A DNA stretch of 64,000 nt from Microbotryomycetes sp. JL201 (taxonomy: Eukaryota; Basidiomycota; Microbotryomycetes): the NCBI GenBank assembly GCA_033819885.1, contig JAQYUZ010000048.1:62001-126000 (forward strand). The letters are read 5' to 3'. Positions 1 through 9,070 of this stretch are shown here, piece by piece. Within the stretch, counting starts at the first letter, position 1, and each line of letters begins with the position of its first letter. The notes under the pieces were generated by a model that had not been told where the DNA came from, searched no databases, and saw only the letters and a program-made list of their open reading frames with translations. Made by a program: the position numbers and the translations under genes.

Positions 1-606
1 AAGAATGTGCGCGAGCATGACGACTATCCACTCACTTGGGCCATTATTGTGCATGGCACGCCTTTCGACTTTGGCAAGGACACCGCGAAGCCAGAGGCGG
101 CCAAGCAGACTGCACCTGCGAAACCTACCGCATCGAAACGTCGACACGACAGTATGGACGTTGACGGCAAGTCCGGTTCTGACGCTGAAGATGATGAAGA
201 CGACGACGACGACGACGAAGATCTACCGACGGGTCGCGAATTCACATTCACAAGTCCTGCTGTCGCTGAAGCGTACGAGGCGCGGGCTCGGAAGCAGGAC
301 GCTTGGTTCCTTGTCGATCCGCTCGAGAACGGCGACGAGCTGGCAGATTGGATCGAGTACGAGGCAAAAGCGCTCGACTATCGAGATTGGAAGCGAGAAC
401 AGGAAGAAGCGCAACCGAGTCTCGTCAAGTCCTTGAAACCGACGACGACGACGACGACGAAATCGCGTGGCCCTCCGGCCGAACAACAGTGGCGGGACGT
501 GTCGGAACTTGTTGGCGCGATCAGGTCGTTTGTCGACTATGTGCAGTGCGAATCCGAGATGGCCGAGCAAGTCAAGACGAAAAAGAAAAAGGCTCGTTGG
601 ATCTGA
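1..606 (+). CDS. 3' end of an unknown acidic protein (5' partial)
   Basis: The reading frame is open from the first base and ends at a TGA at 604-606, so this is the C-terminal part (about 201 residues) of a gene that begins outside the window. Visible features are a short ordered segment at the left edge (HDDYPLTWAIIVHGTPFDFG), a Lys/Ala/Pro-rich linker, a run of acidic residues encoded by a GAC repeat near 195-220, a mixed helical stretch rich in Glu, Asp and Trp, a Thr run from a second GAC-type repeat near 440-460, and a Lys-rich tail. I do not recognise the family. The acidic run and basic tail suggest a nuclear protein, which is inference only. It converges on the FIT-family gene with an 81-base gap. 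Confidence 0.6.
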   Translation, partial: KNVREHDDYPLTWAIIVHGTPFDFGKDTAKPEAAKQTAPAKPTASKRRHDSMDVDGKSGSDAEDDEDDDDDDEDLPTGREFTFTSPAVAEAYEARARKQDAWFLVDPLENGDELADWIEYEAKALDYRDWKREQEEAQPSLVKSLKPTTTTTTKSRGPPAEQQWRDVSELVGAIRSFVDYVQCESEMAEQVKTKKKKARWI

Positions 607-687
607 TCGGAGAACCTGTACACCCGCTTTTTGTGCACTCTTTGTCGCTTGTTGCATTCAATACAGCAAATAAAATGAGGAATTTGT

Positions 688-1845
688 CTACAAGTTGCTG
701 ACGAACCAGCCACCGATGGCAAACATGAAGCCCGACATTTTCTCTGACGGAGAATGAAAGAACAAGCTCGTCATGAGCAGCATCCACCATGACAAGGCCA
801 TTATGGCGAGCGCAAAGTACGTTGTCAGTTTGACGGCCAATGGCGCCGGTTGCTCAACGGGCGAGTAGGTTGTTTTTGTTGTTTTCGACTTGTCCGAGAA
901 GGACTTTTTGTACAAGCTTGGAAAGACGAGCGGTAGGGTTGGTGCGATCAGTTGATACAGGAACAAGGTTGTGTGAACCATCATGAAAGTGTGTCCGGAC
1001 ACGTCGTGTCCTCCGCGCCAAAACTCGCCCCGCGCGCCGACGCACGCCTTTCCAAACTCGCTGTGCCCGGACGATTCGCTGCTAAACGCAGAAACAATGT
1101 CGTCGATCTGGTTCATTGGGTTTGCGTTTTCGTTGGGCGAAGAAGAGAGGGCCGAAGGGACGCAGGTGGCGCCCGTCTTCATGAGAATGTATCGCGAGAC
1201 GGACGGATACGACATGCCGAACCATGAGCGCTGAGTCAAATAGTACCAGTAGAGGGTTGCGAGAAGATAGCGCCTGACGTTCACGGTCAAGACGGCGAAC
1301 CTGCTCGGTCCCGAGAGCGAGATTCGAGCCGGAGAGGCGGCGGGTGCGTCATACGTGGACAGGTACGTGCTTGCAGAGTGCAGTACGAAAGCGAGTGTCG
1401 TCCACGCCCACGCCGACTTGACAAACAGTTGGTTGATGATGTTGCGCTGTGTTTGTATACCGTCAGCTCTGGCGTGTTGCCGTTTGCGGGGCGCGCTGCC
1501 CTCGAGGCTGACCTTGTCTGCAAAGTATGGCAATGTGGGCACTGGAAACTGGCTGTCGCTGGCGTGCTGCAGCTTGCGCCCGAGTTCGAACCGGGTCAAA
1601 TGCGCCGCCGGCAGCCGCGAACGCAGCGCAGTCACCTCTGGTCGGACATAGTACACCGAGATGACTGTGCCGAGGATGCACGTGCACAGCAACACAGTCG
1701 CGAGTGGCTGCAGATGCGGCGTGCTCAGCGTCAACGGCGGCTCGACCGTCCGCCGTGTCGTCGCTTGGTCAACGCGCGTAGAAGGTGAAGGTGACGGCGC
1801 TCCTCCTGCTGCTGCTCCATTCCTTGACCGCGTCGAGGTGTTCAT
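688..1845 (-). CDS. SCS3: FIT-family lipid droplet protein (Scs3/Yft2/FITM2-like)
   Basis: Single-exon protein of about 385 residues, taken from the ATG at 1845; the frame is open upstream but without another supported start. It has several hydrophobic segments and the two family signatures: GGHDVSGHTFMMVHT, with the first conserved His in a membrane segment, and SLFFHSPSEKMSGFMFAIGG near the C-terminus, with the second. In FITM2 these two histidines belong to the ER-lumenal acyl-CoA diphosphatase site, an activity needed for ER lipid balance and lipid-droplet budding. The N-terminal 45 residues are Ser/Thr/Arg-rich and variable. The gene is divergent from the next one across about 250 bases that hold a GTCACGTGAC palindrome. 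Family assignment is firm; which yeast paralogue (Scs3 or Yft2) it equals cannot be decided. Confidence 0.88.
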   Translation of the reverse strand: MNTSTRSRNGAAAGGAPSPSPSTRVDQATTRRTVEPPLTLSTPHLQPLATVLLCTCILGTVISVYYVRPEVTALRSRLPAAHLTRFELGRKLQHASDSQFPVPTLPYFADKVSLEGSAPRKRQHARADGIQTQRNIINQLFVKSAWAWTTLAFVLHSASTYLSTYDAPAASPARISLSGPSRFAVLTVNVRRYLLATLYWYYLTQRSWFGMSYPSVSRYILMKTGATCVPSALSSSPNENANPMNQIDDIVSAFSSESSGHSEFGKACVGARGEFWRGGHDVSGHTFMMVHTTLFLYQLIAPTLPLVFPSLYKKSFSDKSKTTKTTYSPVEQPAPLAVKLTTYFALAIMALSWWMLLMTSLFFHSPSEKMSGFMFAIGGWFVSNL

Positions 1846-2091
1846 GGCCCTCGCCTGTGTGCAGCTGGCCCAAAGCAAAACCTCTGGCCCGCTGACGTCA
1901 CGCCACGTCGACCACACTGCACCTTTAAAACCAAGACGCGTCTCTCTTAATCTTTTGAACAGGTTCGAAGAGCCCGCCGCGCGTTCGCTTTTCAAAGTAC
2001 ACACCGCTGCTCGCCGTCACGTGACAGGAGTTTCAACTCCGGCCCCGCCACAAGGTCCGCGGAGGGCATCCGAGACTTTCTCGCTTGCATC
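1846..2091. promoter_or_regulatory. Divergent promoter, FIT-family gene / unknown gene
   Basis: A 246-base spacer between two outward-facing starts. It contains the perfect palindrome GTCACGTGAC at 2016-2025, a bHLH/Cbf1-type E-box with extended flanks. The same ten bases recur at 38961-38970, just upstream of the sirtuin, and at 42295-42304, inside the first HDAC exon. Binding is inferred. Confidence 0.4.
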
Positions 2092-3245
2092 ATGTCGTTG
2101 TCACCCGCTTCGAACCATAGCACTCACCATCAGACACTAGAACAGATCAGGCTCGGCGCGCATGCCGAGCTGTGGTCTGTGCTCTGGTTCAGCCACAGAG
2201 TTGATACAAGCTGGAACATTCAAGCAAACGACGATCAACAGCGTGCACACTGGTTTCTGTATCAGAACAGCAAAGATAAACTCGTCAATGAGGCTCGACA
2301 CCGAGCGTACGACAGGTTTGACACCGAGGAGGAGAAGGCCAAAATTCTCGCATCGCAGCTCGGGGGCGTCCTCGATGAAAAAGCGGTACATGACAAAGTC
2401 GCCAATTTCATAAACTACTGGCACACACCAATCATCAGTCAGCAGTTGCATGATGCAATCGCTGCAACGTCCGAATTCATCGAACTGGAATGGACGTCTC
2501 AAATGAAAACGTCTAGGCTGCTTATTGCTGCCGCATTCGAATTCGTTTTCAGAGGACAGGTTTGTCATGACGTCTGCCTCGCCCACTTTCCAAGCTGACC
2601 AGAGAGGGTTTGACAGCGACTCAGTCAAAATCGAACGAAGCAGTTGGACATTCGACCGATTACAGCAAAGCAAGCAGCTGACGCTTTGCGAGCCCTCGAT
2701 CAGACCCTTCACTGTCTGTCTCCAGGGCCGCATCGGGATCGTTTGAGTGGCGCATCTGCTCTGCTAGAGGTATCCCTCGCCTTCCAGCCTGGTCGTTTTC
2801 TGCAGAATGGCGTATGGGCTTGCGTTCTTGCCGGACACAGTCCTCTGCACCGAGTAAGCTCTTTTGTCTGGCAGTTTGGAGCCAACGCTGACGGCACAGG
2901 CGCTGAACGCCCTTTGGCAAGAGGCACAAACTCATCGACAGCACCTTCTTCTCAACAACCTCTGGACGATTTTCAAGATTCTACCTCACTTGAACGATGT
3001 GAATGAACCTATGAATCGCACGTGAGGCTCAAAGCTTACAAATTTCACTGATGCAGGATCACGTGAAATCCCTGTCAGCTGTGCACATGACACGATTAGA
3101 TGAAGCACGGGAAATTCATCGATCACGCCTGGAGAGCTTGCGTAGACGGCATGTGGCGCATCTACAGGCACTGGGCCAAAGCTCGCTGTCGCTCTCTGCG
3201 CGTCAGATCAAAGTTTACGGTAATCCCTCGACATGGATGCAATAG
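2092..3245 (+). CDS. Unrecognised multi-exon, mostly helical protein
   Basis: Start ATG at 2092. Exon 1 gives about 158 residues rich in charged helix (for example RFDTEEEKAKILASQLGG) and ends at a GTTTGT donor near 2562. The next exon begins in phase at about 2617 (frame with KQAADALRALDQTL). A stretch at 2766-2801 may be a further intron or coding. An intron with donor GTAAGC at about 2853 and acceptor GGCACAG at about 2900 leads into a frame with LWQEAQTHRQHLLLNNLW. The last exon (3057-3245) is a coiled-coil-like tail (HMTRLDEAREIHRSRLESL). The final donor is weak (GTGAAT), so the C-terminus is the least certain part. I recognise no family; a structural or kinetochore-type coiled-coil protein is conceivable but unsupported. 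Confidence 0.5.
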
Positions 3246-3482
3246 TACATTTCTGGATAGCAATACAAAGTTGGACCGTGGACGAGAGGTTGCAAGCAAA
3301 CAGTCCAGCTACGTCGCAACGTAGGCAACGAACCTTGGCAGTCCCAGGCTTTGTCGGGTTTCGGTTCTCGCTCGTACTCCGATGGATTAATGACTGACAC
3401 CCAGTTCAAAAGAAAGAGCACGAGCCCTAGATTACACTGAGAACAACAAGGAACCGAAACAGATACAACCGAATTCTTTCTG

Positions 3483-6383
3483 TCAAGCCCAGAGCTTCTT
3501 GCCGCTCTTTCTCGTCGTCATCGTCTTGGCTTCCTCTTCACTGTCTTCCTCGTCAGGTTCATCTCCCTGACTCAACCACTGTCTTTTGTTCGCTGTAGTC
3601 GTCGTAGACGTTGGTTGAGAAGCAGATGACGCCTTGGTCGTCTTTTTACGTGGTGACCAACTGTCTGCGAGCTCATCCAACTGTGACAAACCTCGAAGAC
3701 TGGAAGCTCGTTTCGTACTGGCACTTCCGAGTCGACCATTGAGAGAGGCGGTTGCAGGTTGAGACGAGGACAACCGAGACAGTGATGTGCGACCGCTTCG
3801 AGTCGTCGTTGCTGTCGGTTGAGACGCACTAGGTTTGACAGCGGGGGAAGCTCCGTTGGACCGAGTTTTGATGCCTTCTGGTGCAGGCGAACGAGACGCC
3901 GCACGTGCGGCAGCTCTCGTTGTCGGACCAGGTGAAGATCGAACAGTCAGGTCCTGTCCGGGCTTGAGTCCGCCGTCCGAAGGAGCTGGAAAACTGACGA
4001 CGTAAGCAACGAGCCCATCTGGACGCGGTCAAGGCTACACACCAGGAGTGTTCAAGGCCGAAGATGCGAGATCATCCTCGTCCTCGTCAAAATCAACACT
4101 AGCCTGAGCATAAGTCGGCTGCGACTCTGGCAAAAACAACATTGGCTTGCTCCGTGATGCCGCTTTCTTGAAAGCGTCTTGAGATTCAGTATCGTCTTCA
4201 ACATCAAATTTTGCTTCACCAACTTGACTCGATTCCGTTTCGGCAATGTCGGTCAGACGCGCAGGTAGAGCGTTCGGTTGAGTTGATTGCTCTGTTTGCT
4301 CCGGCTCTGTCACGGCTTCTGGTTCCGGCGCTGCGTTCGCGACAGTTTGCTGTTCCGGCTCGTTACCATTCGCAGTAACGCTGTCAGGTTCCTGATCGTT
4401 GTCAACAGTAGCCGACAGCTCCTCAATGCCAACGACATCACCCGTTGGCACCGTCGCCGGTTTCGCAATCACGTCGTCGTCCTCGGTCTCTGGTTCGTCA
4501 TCGCTACCCATCTTCTTGACAGGACTCTTGCGCACAGCTGGAGCTTCAGGGCTCGAATCGTGAGAAGGGGGCGCAGGAGTAGACCTATCAGAACCTGAAT
4601 CGACAACCGGTCGCTCGGCTTCCAACAAGACTTGACGTGCCGTCGAAGGAGCAGGTTGACTCTGAGACATCAACTCGTCAATCTCGTCATCGTTATCATC
4701 GACGACGGATGGTTTCTTGACTCCCGAATCCGTCATCGAAACGCGCGGTCGTCGTTTGGCCGAACCAGGCGTGCCAAAAGCGTCATTCGTAATGGCAAAC
4801 AACGATTTACGTTTGGGTTTGTTGACTTTCGTCGTTGCAGCTCGCTCATCGTCTTCCGAAGAGTCCGAGTCCGAGTCTGAGTCTGAACTCGACGAACCAT
4901 CTCTTTGTCCGATCGTCCTGAGCGGTGCTTTCGCAGCTTGATCGTCGGTTTCAGGTGACGGTGACGGTGGCAACGGAATGTCCTGCGGTCGAAGCGCATG
5001 CTGTTCGGAAGGCGGAGGTTGCGCAGCTTCGTCGTCGGAATCGTAGCCGTCGTCGACGCCATTTGCCTTTGGTGGCGCGAGCTCGTTGCTCAGTGCGTTA
5101 GAGGCTGTTTGGCGACGCGGCGACAACAATGAAGCGACGACCTCCGAGTCGGCGTCACTTGTCGCCTGCGCTTCTGAAGACTGGCGCAGGAGACGCGGAG
5201 TGCCAGGCAAGGACGGGCGATCGAATGTGCTCTCCGACTTTTCACGGGCATCGTCTTGCTCCTGCTCCGGACTGTCTGAACCGAGGTCGCCGTTGACGAT
5301 GGTGTCCTGCTGCGACAAGTTGGCAGCCGCGTCGACGTCCACGTCCATCTCGTCATCGTTCGGCAACGGCGTGCCAACCGCTCGCTCGGGCGATTCTGGA
5401 ACGACGGCACCGGCTAGATCCGATGGCGCTGGCACAGGACTCCGAGGAATGTTTAGAGCCGTACCAGGACTGGGAGGTATACTGGGCACAATGGACGACT
5501 GCCTGGAAGACTCGCCTGACGCCAAGGCGCGCAACATGGCCTTTTCCTTTTTGCCGAGACGCTGCCGCCGACGCTTGTCATTGGTACTTGGCGACGACGG
5601 GGCGCCGTCTACCATCGACACATCACCGGAATCACCTGCCGAGGCTGGTGCATTGTCCATAAGAATCGAATTCTGGCTCTTTTTGGCTGCTTGGCGCTCG
5701 CGTTTGGCCGCCTTTTTCGCTAAAAGGTCAGTCACGCGTTGCGGTTGTTGTGCTACAGCGTTCGAGGCGGAAGTGTCAGGCTCAACGTTGACTGCCGACT
5801 CGATGTCGGCTTCTTGGCCCGATTCCACATCGCCAGAACCTATCGCTTGATCACCTTGTTCCTTCGCAACGTCTCGCCTTGCGTTTTGGACCATTTTCGA
5901 AAGTTTAGGTCCGAGACCTTTGCGACACAAATCCTTGACAACCGCGTACACGGGTCCGCTCTCAATATCCTTTTCTCCGGTACCCCTAAATTCAACCAAG
6001 AACGCGTGCAGCAGTGGTTTCATCGCTTCGCCGTATGGTGCCTGGAACGCTACCGGATTTGCTCGTTGAAGAGATTGAACGATCGTATTGAAGGCAGAGT
6101 TGTCATTGAGCGTTCTCAGACTAGAACCTGTCGAGGGAGCAATGTTGGCAACCTTGCGCTTCTTAGTCACAGGCGCAGGAGTCGCCATTTGTACGGCGAC
6201 GGAAGCTTGATGAGGAGCAGTCGCGATGGGTGTATTTGAAGCGGCATCAGTCTCTGAGCGCTTGCGCTTCTTGCCTGCCTGAGTAGCAGCCTTGGGTGGC
6301 GATGCTGGTGTAGGTGTTACAGCAGCAGCTTGCTTGTCGGCGTCCGCCTTGCCAGATCCGGTAACTGACACAGGTGCAGGCAT
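3483..6383 (-). CDS. Large low-complexity acidic/Ser-rich, probably nuclear protein
   Basis: Two exons: 6383-4043 and 3985-3483, with a 57-base intron (GTGTGT donor, TTTTCCAG acceptor), giving about 948 residues. A basic KKRKRSE-type signal lies near residue 38 and KKRKV near residue 75, typical nuclear import signals. The only segment with folded character is around residues 90-175 (SAFNTIVQSLQRANPVAFQ and onward), which looks helical. The rest is disordered: Ser/Asp/Glu runs, a DSDSDSDSSEDDE tract, and repeated SPxx and TPxx motifs that would suit CDK-type phosphorylation. The C-terminus is Ser/Thr/Lys-rich. No family was recognised; a chromatin or nucleolar scaffold is the likeliest class, by composition only. 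The next gene on this strand ends 47 bases upstream of this start. Confidence 0.65.
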
Positions 6384-6430
6384 GGGCGTAGGTACAGAAG
6401 ACGGGCTCTGTGAATGAAGCAGCGGCTCAG

Positions 6431-7369
6431 TTATGCGTCCGCTAGCTTGCGAAGGGCTACGGCTCTTACTGCACGGACAGGCGAATTGTTTCTGTTCGAG
6501 CGCTCTCCAGTTTGTGATTTACGCCTTGCTTTCCTTTGCTTCTTCCTAGCAGAAGCCGACGACGGCGCCTGAATCTCTATAGATCGTGCGATCGCATTGC
6601 TTGTCGGTGCCGAGGCAGATGTCGCATCCGCTGCAGGCTGGTCTGTTGGCGAATTTGGGGATTGCTGATTTTGTGTCGCATCCAGTCGCTCTTGCTCGAG
6701 CCTTTTCTCGAGTTTCTTTCTCTTTTTGCGCGATCTGTTGGATTCTCCTTGAGGATTGCGTTCTTCGAGTTCGGCAGCGGGCGACTGTGGCGTCTCGACC
6801 TGACTTGAAGGTTGAACAATTCCAGCCTCGTTTTGTGCGTCCTTTTTAGCCTTTACATCGAGTTTGCGTTGCTTCTTTGCCTTGCGTCGCTGAATCCTTG
6901 CCGCTTCGATTTGATCCTGCGTCATGGCAGCTGTTGGTGGGCCATCAAGGGCAGCGGTGAATGCATCAGCTTGTGAAGTTGTATCACGGGTCGCATCGGC
7001 GTTGTCATGAGCCTTTTCCTTGCCCTTGTCATTCTTCTGAGCTCGTTGCTTTTTTGATGACGAGACGGGCACTTGGACAGAGACGGCGACTTTTGGCGGG
7101 AGTGGTCGTTCCTGAGCAGGCTTGATTGCTTGCTGCTTTGAGGATGAAGCGACCGGCGCGGGTCCGCGTTTTGGCATTGCAAGAGGAGCGGGCGCAGTGC
7201 TCGAGCCTGCCTTTGGCGTGCCTGCTGTCGTCGCCGACGTTGCACTCGCCGCTGCTGCTGCTGCTGATGCTTTCTGTTTCCTGTCCTCGAGCACTTGTTG
7301 CACGAGCAAGAGGTACTTTGGGTCTCCAGCAGCTCTCGGCCGAGCGGGCGTCTTTGGCTTTGACGGCAT
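6431..7369 (-). CDS. Lys/Ala/Ser-rich hypothetical protein
   Basis: Single exon, about 312 residues from the ATG at 7369 (MPSKPKTPARPRAAG). The frame is open 13 codons further up, but this ATG begins the plausible protein. The N-terminus has a short helical piece (DPKYLLLVQQVLEDRKQK) followed by an Ala run. Two strongly basic helices, QRRKAKKQRKLDVKAKKD and SRKKRKKLEKRLEQERLD, resemble the charged coiled coils of nucleolar or ribosome-biogenesis factors. The tail is Arg/Lys-rich. No conserved domain was recognised. It lies 47 bases upstream of the large acidic gene on the same strand, so transcriptional interference or read-through is possible. Confidence 0.55.
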   Translation of the reverse strand: MPSKPKTPARPRAAGDPKYLLLVQQVLEDRKQKASAAAAAASATSATTAGTPKAGSSTAPAPLAMPKRGPAPVASSSKQQAIKPAQERPLPPKVAVSVQVPVSSSKKQRAQKNDKGKEKAHDNADATRDTTSQADAFTAALDGPPTAAMTQDQIEAARIQRRKAKKQRKLDVKAKKDAQNEAGIVQPSSQVETPQSPAAELEERNPQGESNRSRKKRKKLEKRLEQERLDATQNQQSPNSPTDQPAADATSASAPTSNAIARSIEIQAPSSASARKKQRKARRKSQTGERSNRNNSPVRAVRAVALRKLADA

Positions 7370-7794
7370 TGCTGCAGCCGAGCAAGCGCTGAGCCAGCAG
7401 CGAGTCAATCAATTTTGATATGATCAGAGCGTCTCTGAACTGCGTGTTGACATGGCTGCTCACCCTGCAAGGCTCCGAGGAGCGTCTGTTTGAAAAAAAC
7501 CCGCGCGAGCGCGAAATTGACTTGAGTACGTGACAGACGCCCGATAGTTGCAATTCAGTGACAACTGGCGAGGAGAGATAGAAATAAATGCCCGCTTCTT
7601 GTCCCGCCTATTTGTTAAACAACAGGAAATGAGAGGTCGGGTGCACGTGACGCGCGTCGATCGTCGCGCTAAAAAATTCGAAAAAAACAAAAAAGGCCCG
7701 CGCCGGGCACAGGCACAAACGGCAATTGACAGGGCGCGCGCTCGCTTGCGTTCGTGTTCGTATCCTGTCACACCGTCGCGCTCGCGTGTGCACT
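7370..7794. promoter_or_regulatory. Divergent promoter region, Lys-rich gene / SWC5
   Basis: A 425-base spacer with no credible coding segment. It holds an E-box-like CACGTGA at 7644-7650, an A-rich tract near 7670-7693 and, directly after it, the GC-rich inverted repeat GCCCGCGCCGGGC. These are candidate promoter elements by position only. Confidence 0.35.
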
Positions 7795-8873
7795 ATGGCG
7801 AGCAAGATCAAGGCAGATGACCCATCCCTGTTGCCGTCAGACTCTGAGGATGAAGATTTTGTGCCTGACATGCACGCACGCGATGACGATCGGTCGTCTG
7901 ATGAGGATGACGATGACGACGAGCGCGACGAGGACGGCAGACCATTGAAACGACGCAAACACGCATCACACGAGGGCAATAAGGACGATGACAAGCAGGC
8001 ATCTCAGTCAGTCGAAACATGCACTATACCTCTGATGAGCATGCGCACCGACCAAGGGACTGCTGGTACTGCAGACTGTCGAAAGAAGCTGTCGACGACT
8101 TGTGGGCTTCGTTCAATGCAGAACCATCTCCCTATGCATCAGGATCAACCACAAACCTGCCGTCTGAACCTTCAAAGCCCAGGAAGCGCATGATGACTAT
8201 CACGGTCAGGTACGAGTTTGCAGGCAAAGTCGTAGAGTCAGTCGTCGCCACTATCCCAGTACACGCGCGAGCTGGCGTTGACACTCGTTCAAACACGAAC
8301 AGGCAAGAGAAACAAGTTGAACACGACAGCGAAGAAGCCAAAAATTGGCTCGCGACCCAAAAGCAAACTCAACCAAAACCGAGTCACCAAACTGCCGCTG
8401 CTTCGACAGATGCGACAACAAACTCGATCGAGAACCAAATGGCTTTTTCGCAGTCTGAACACCATCCGGCAACATCAGAAACAGCTACGCCCGAGTCTGC
8501 CGTCCTCCCGCCGCCGCCAGCAGCTAAGCCGGCCGGACGCAGACCGAAACCGAGCGGCGGCTTGAACGCTCTCGCCGCTCAACTCAAGAAACCGGCGAAA
8601 CTAAACACTCTGGAGAAATCCAAATTGGATTGGAACAAGTGAGCCGCTCATTCTCGGTCACTCTGTTCGCTCCCGTCGAAATTTGATTTCGTTTCAGAGA
8701 GCTGACTGGTTCAGCGCGGTTTGAGCAGGTTTGTATCAAAAGAAGAAGGTCTGGCAGACACGTTGTCTCAATCAAGAAAAAACGGATACTTGGACAAGCA
8801 AGACTTTCTCGACAAGGCTCAACAAGCCAAAGACGCCGCTTGGGAACAATCGAAATCGACTCGAAGGAGATGA
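7795..8873 (+). CDS. SWC5: SWR1 chromatin-remodelling subunit Swc5 (BCNT/CFDP1 family)
   Basis: Three exons: 7795-8006, 8075-8638 and 8729-8873. The N-terminus is very acidic (Asp/Glu runs after SDSEDEDFVPD), as in Swc5, where this part binds H2A-H2B. A short motif KEAVDDLWASFNAE follows the first intron. The C-terminus is the diagnostic BCNT domain: LNTLEKSKLDWNK, then across the second intron FVSKEEGLADTLSQSRKNGY and LDKQDFLDKAQQAKD. Both introns have good consensus sites (GTCAGT and GTGAGC donors), and the BCNT domain is only complete after splicing, which confirms the model. The protein acts in the nucleus in H2A.Z deposition. Its 3' end faces the Zn2Cys6 regulator. Confidence 0.9.
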
Positions 8874-9070
8874 ACGCAGTGAATTTCAACAGGCTAGCTC
8901 GAACATATTGACATCCTGTCTAGCCAGGACGGTGTTGCTTTTTATGGTTTTTTCTTGTGACTGACTCGGTTCTGGCGCGTGCTTGTTGTATTCATAGCGA
9001 GTGGACAGCTTGAGATAGTACTTCGGAACCTTTTCGTCAATGCGCGGATGCCACAAGTTTACTCGGAACC

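Noticed and set aside
2137-2733. 198-codon minus-strand frame opposite the unknown gene
   Set aside because: The plus-strand frame splices coherently into further exons and has better helix-type composition; the minus frame looks like its shadow.
2853-2873. A 21-base intron in the unknown gene at 2-3 kb
   Set aside because: A 46-base intron using the same donor has a CTGAC branch site and keeps the frame of the preceding exon.
4019-4042. A 24-base intron in the large acidic gene
   Set aside because: A later in-frame acceptor with a pyrimidine tract (TTTTCCAG) gives a normal 57-base intron, which fits the genome pattern better.
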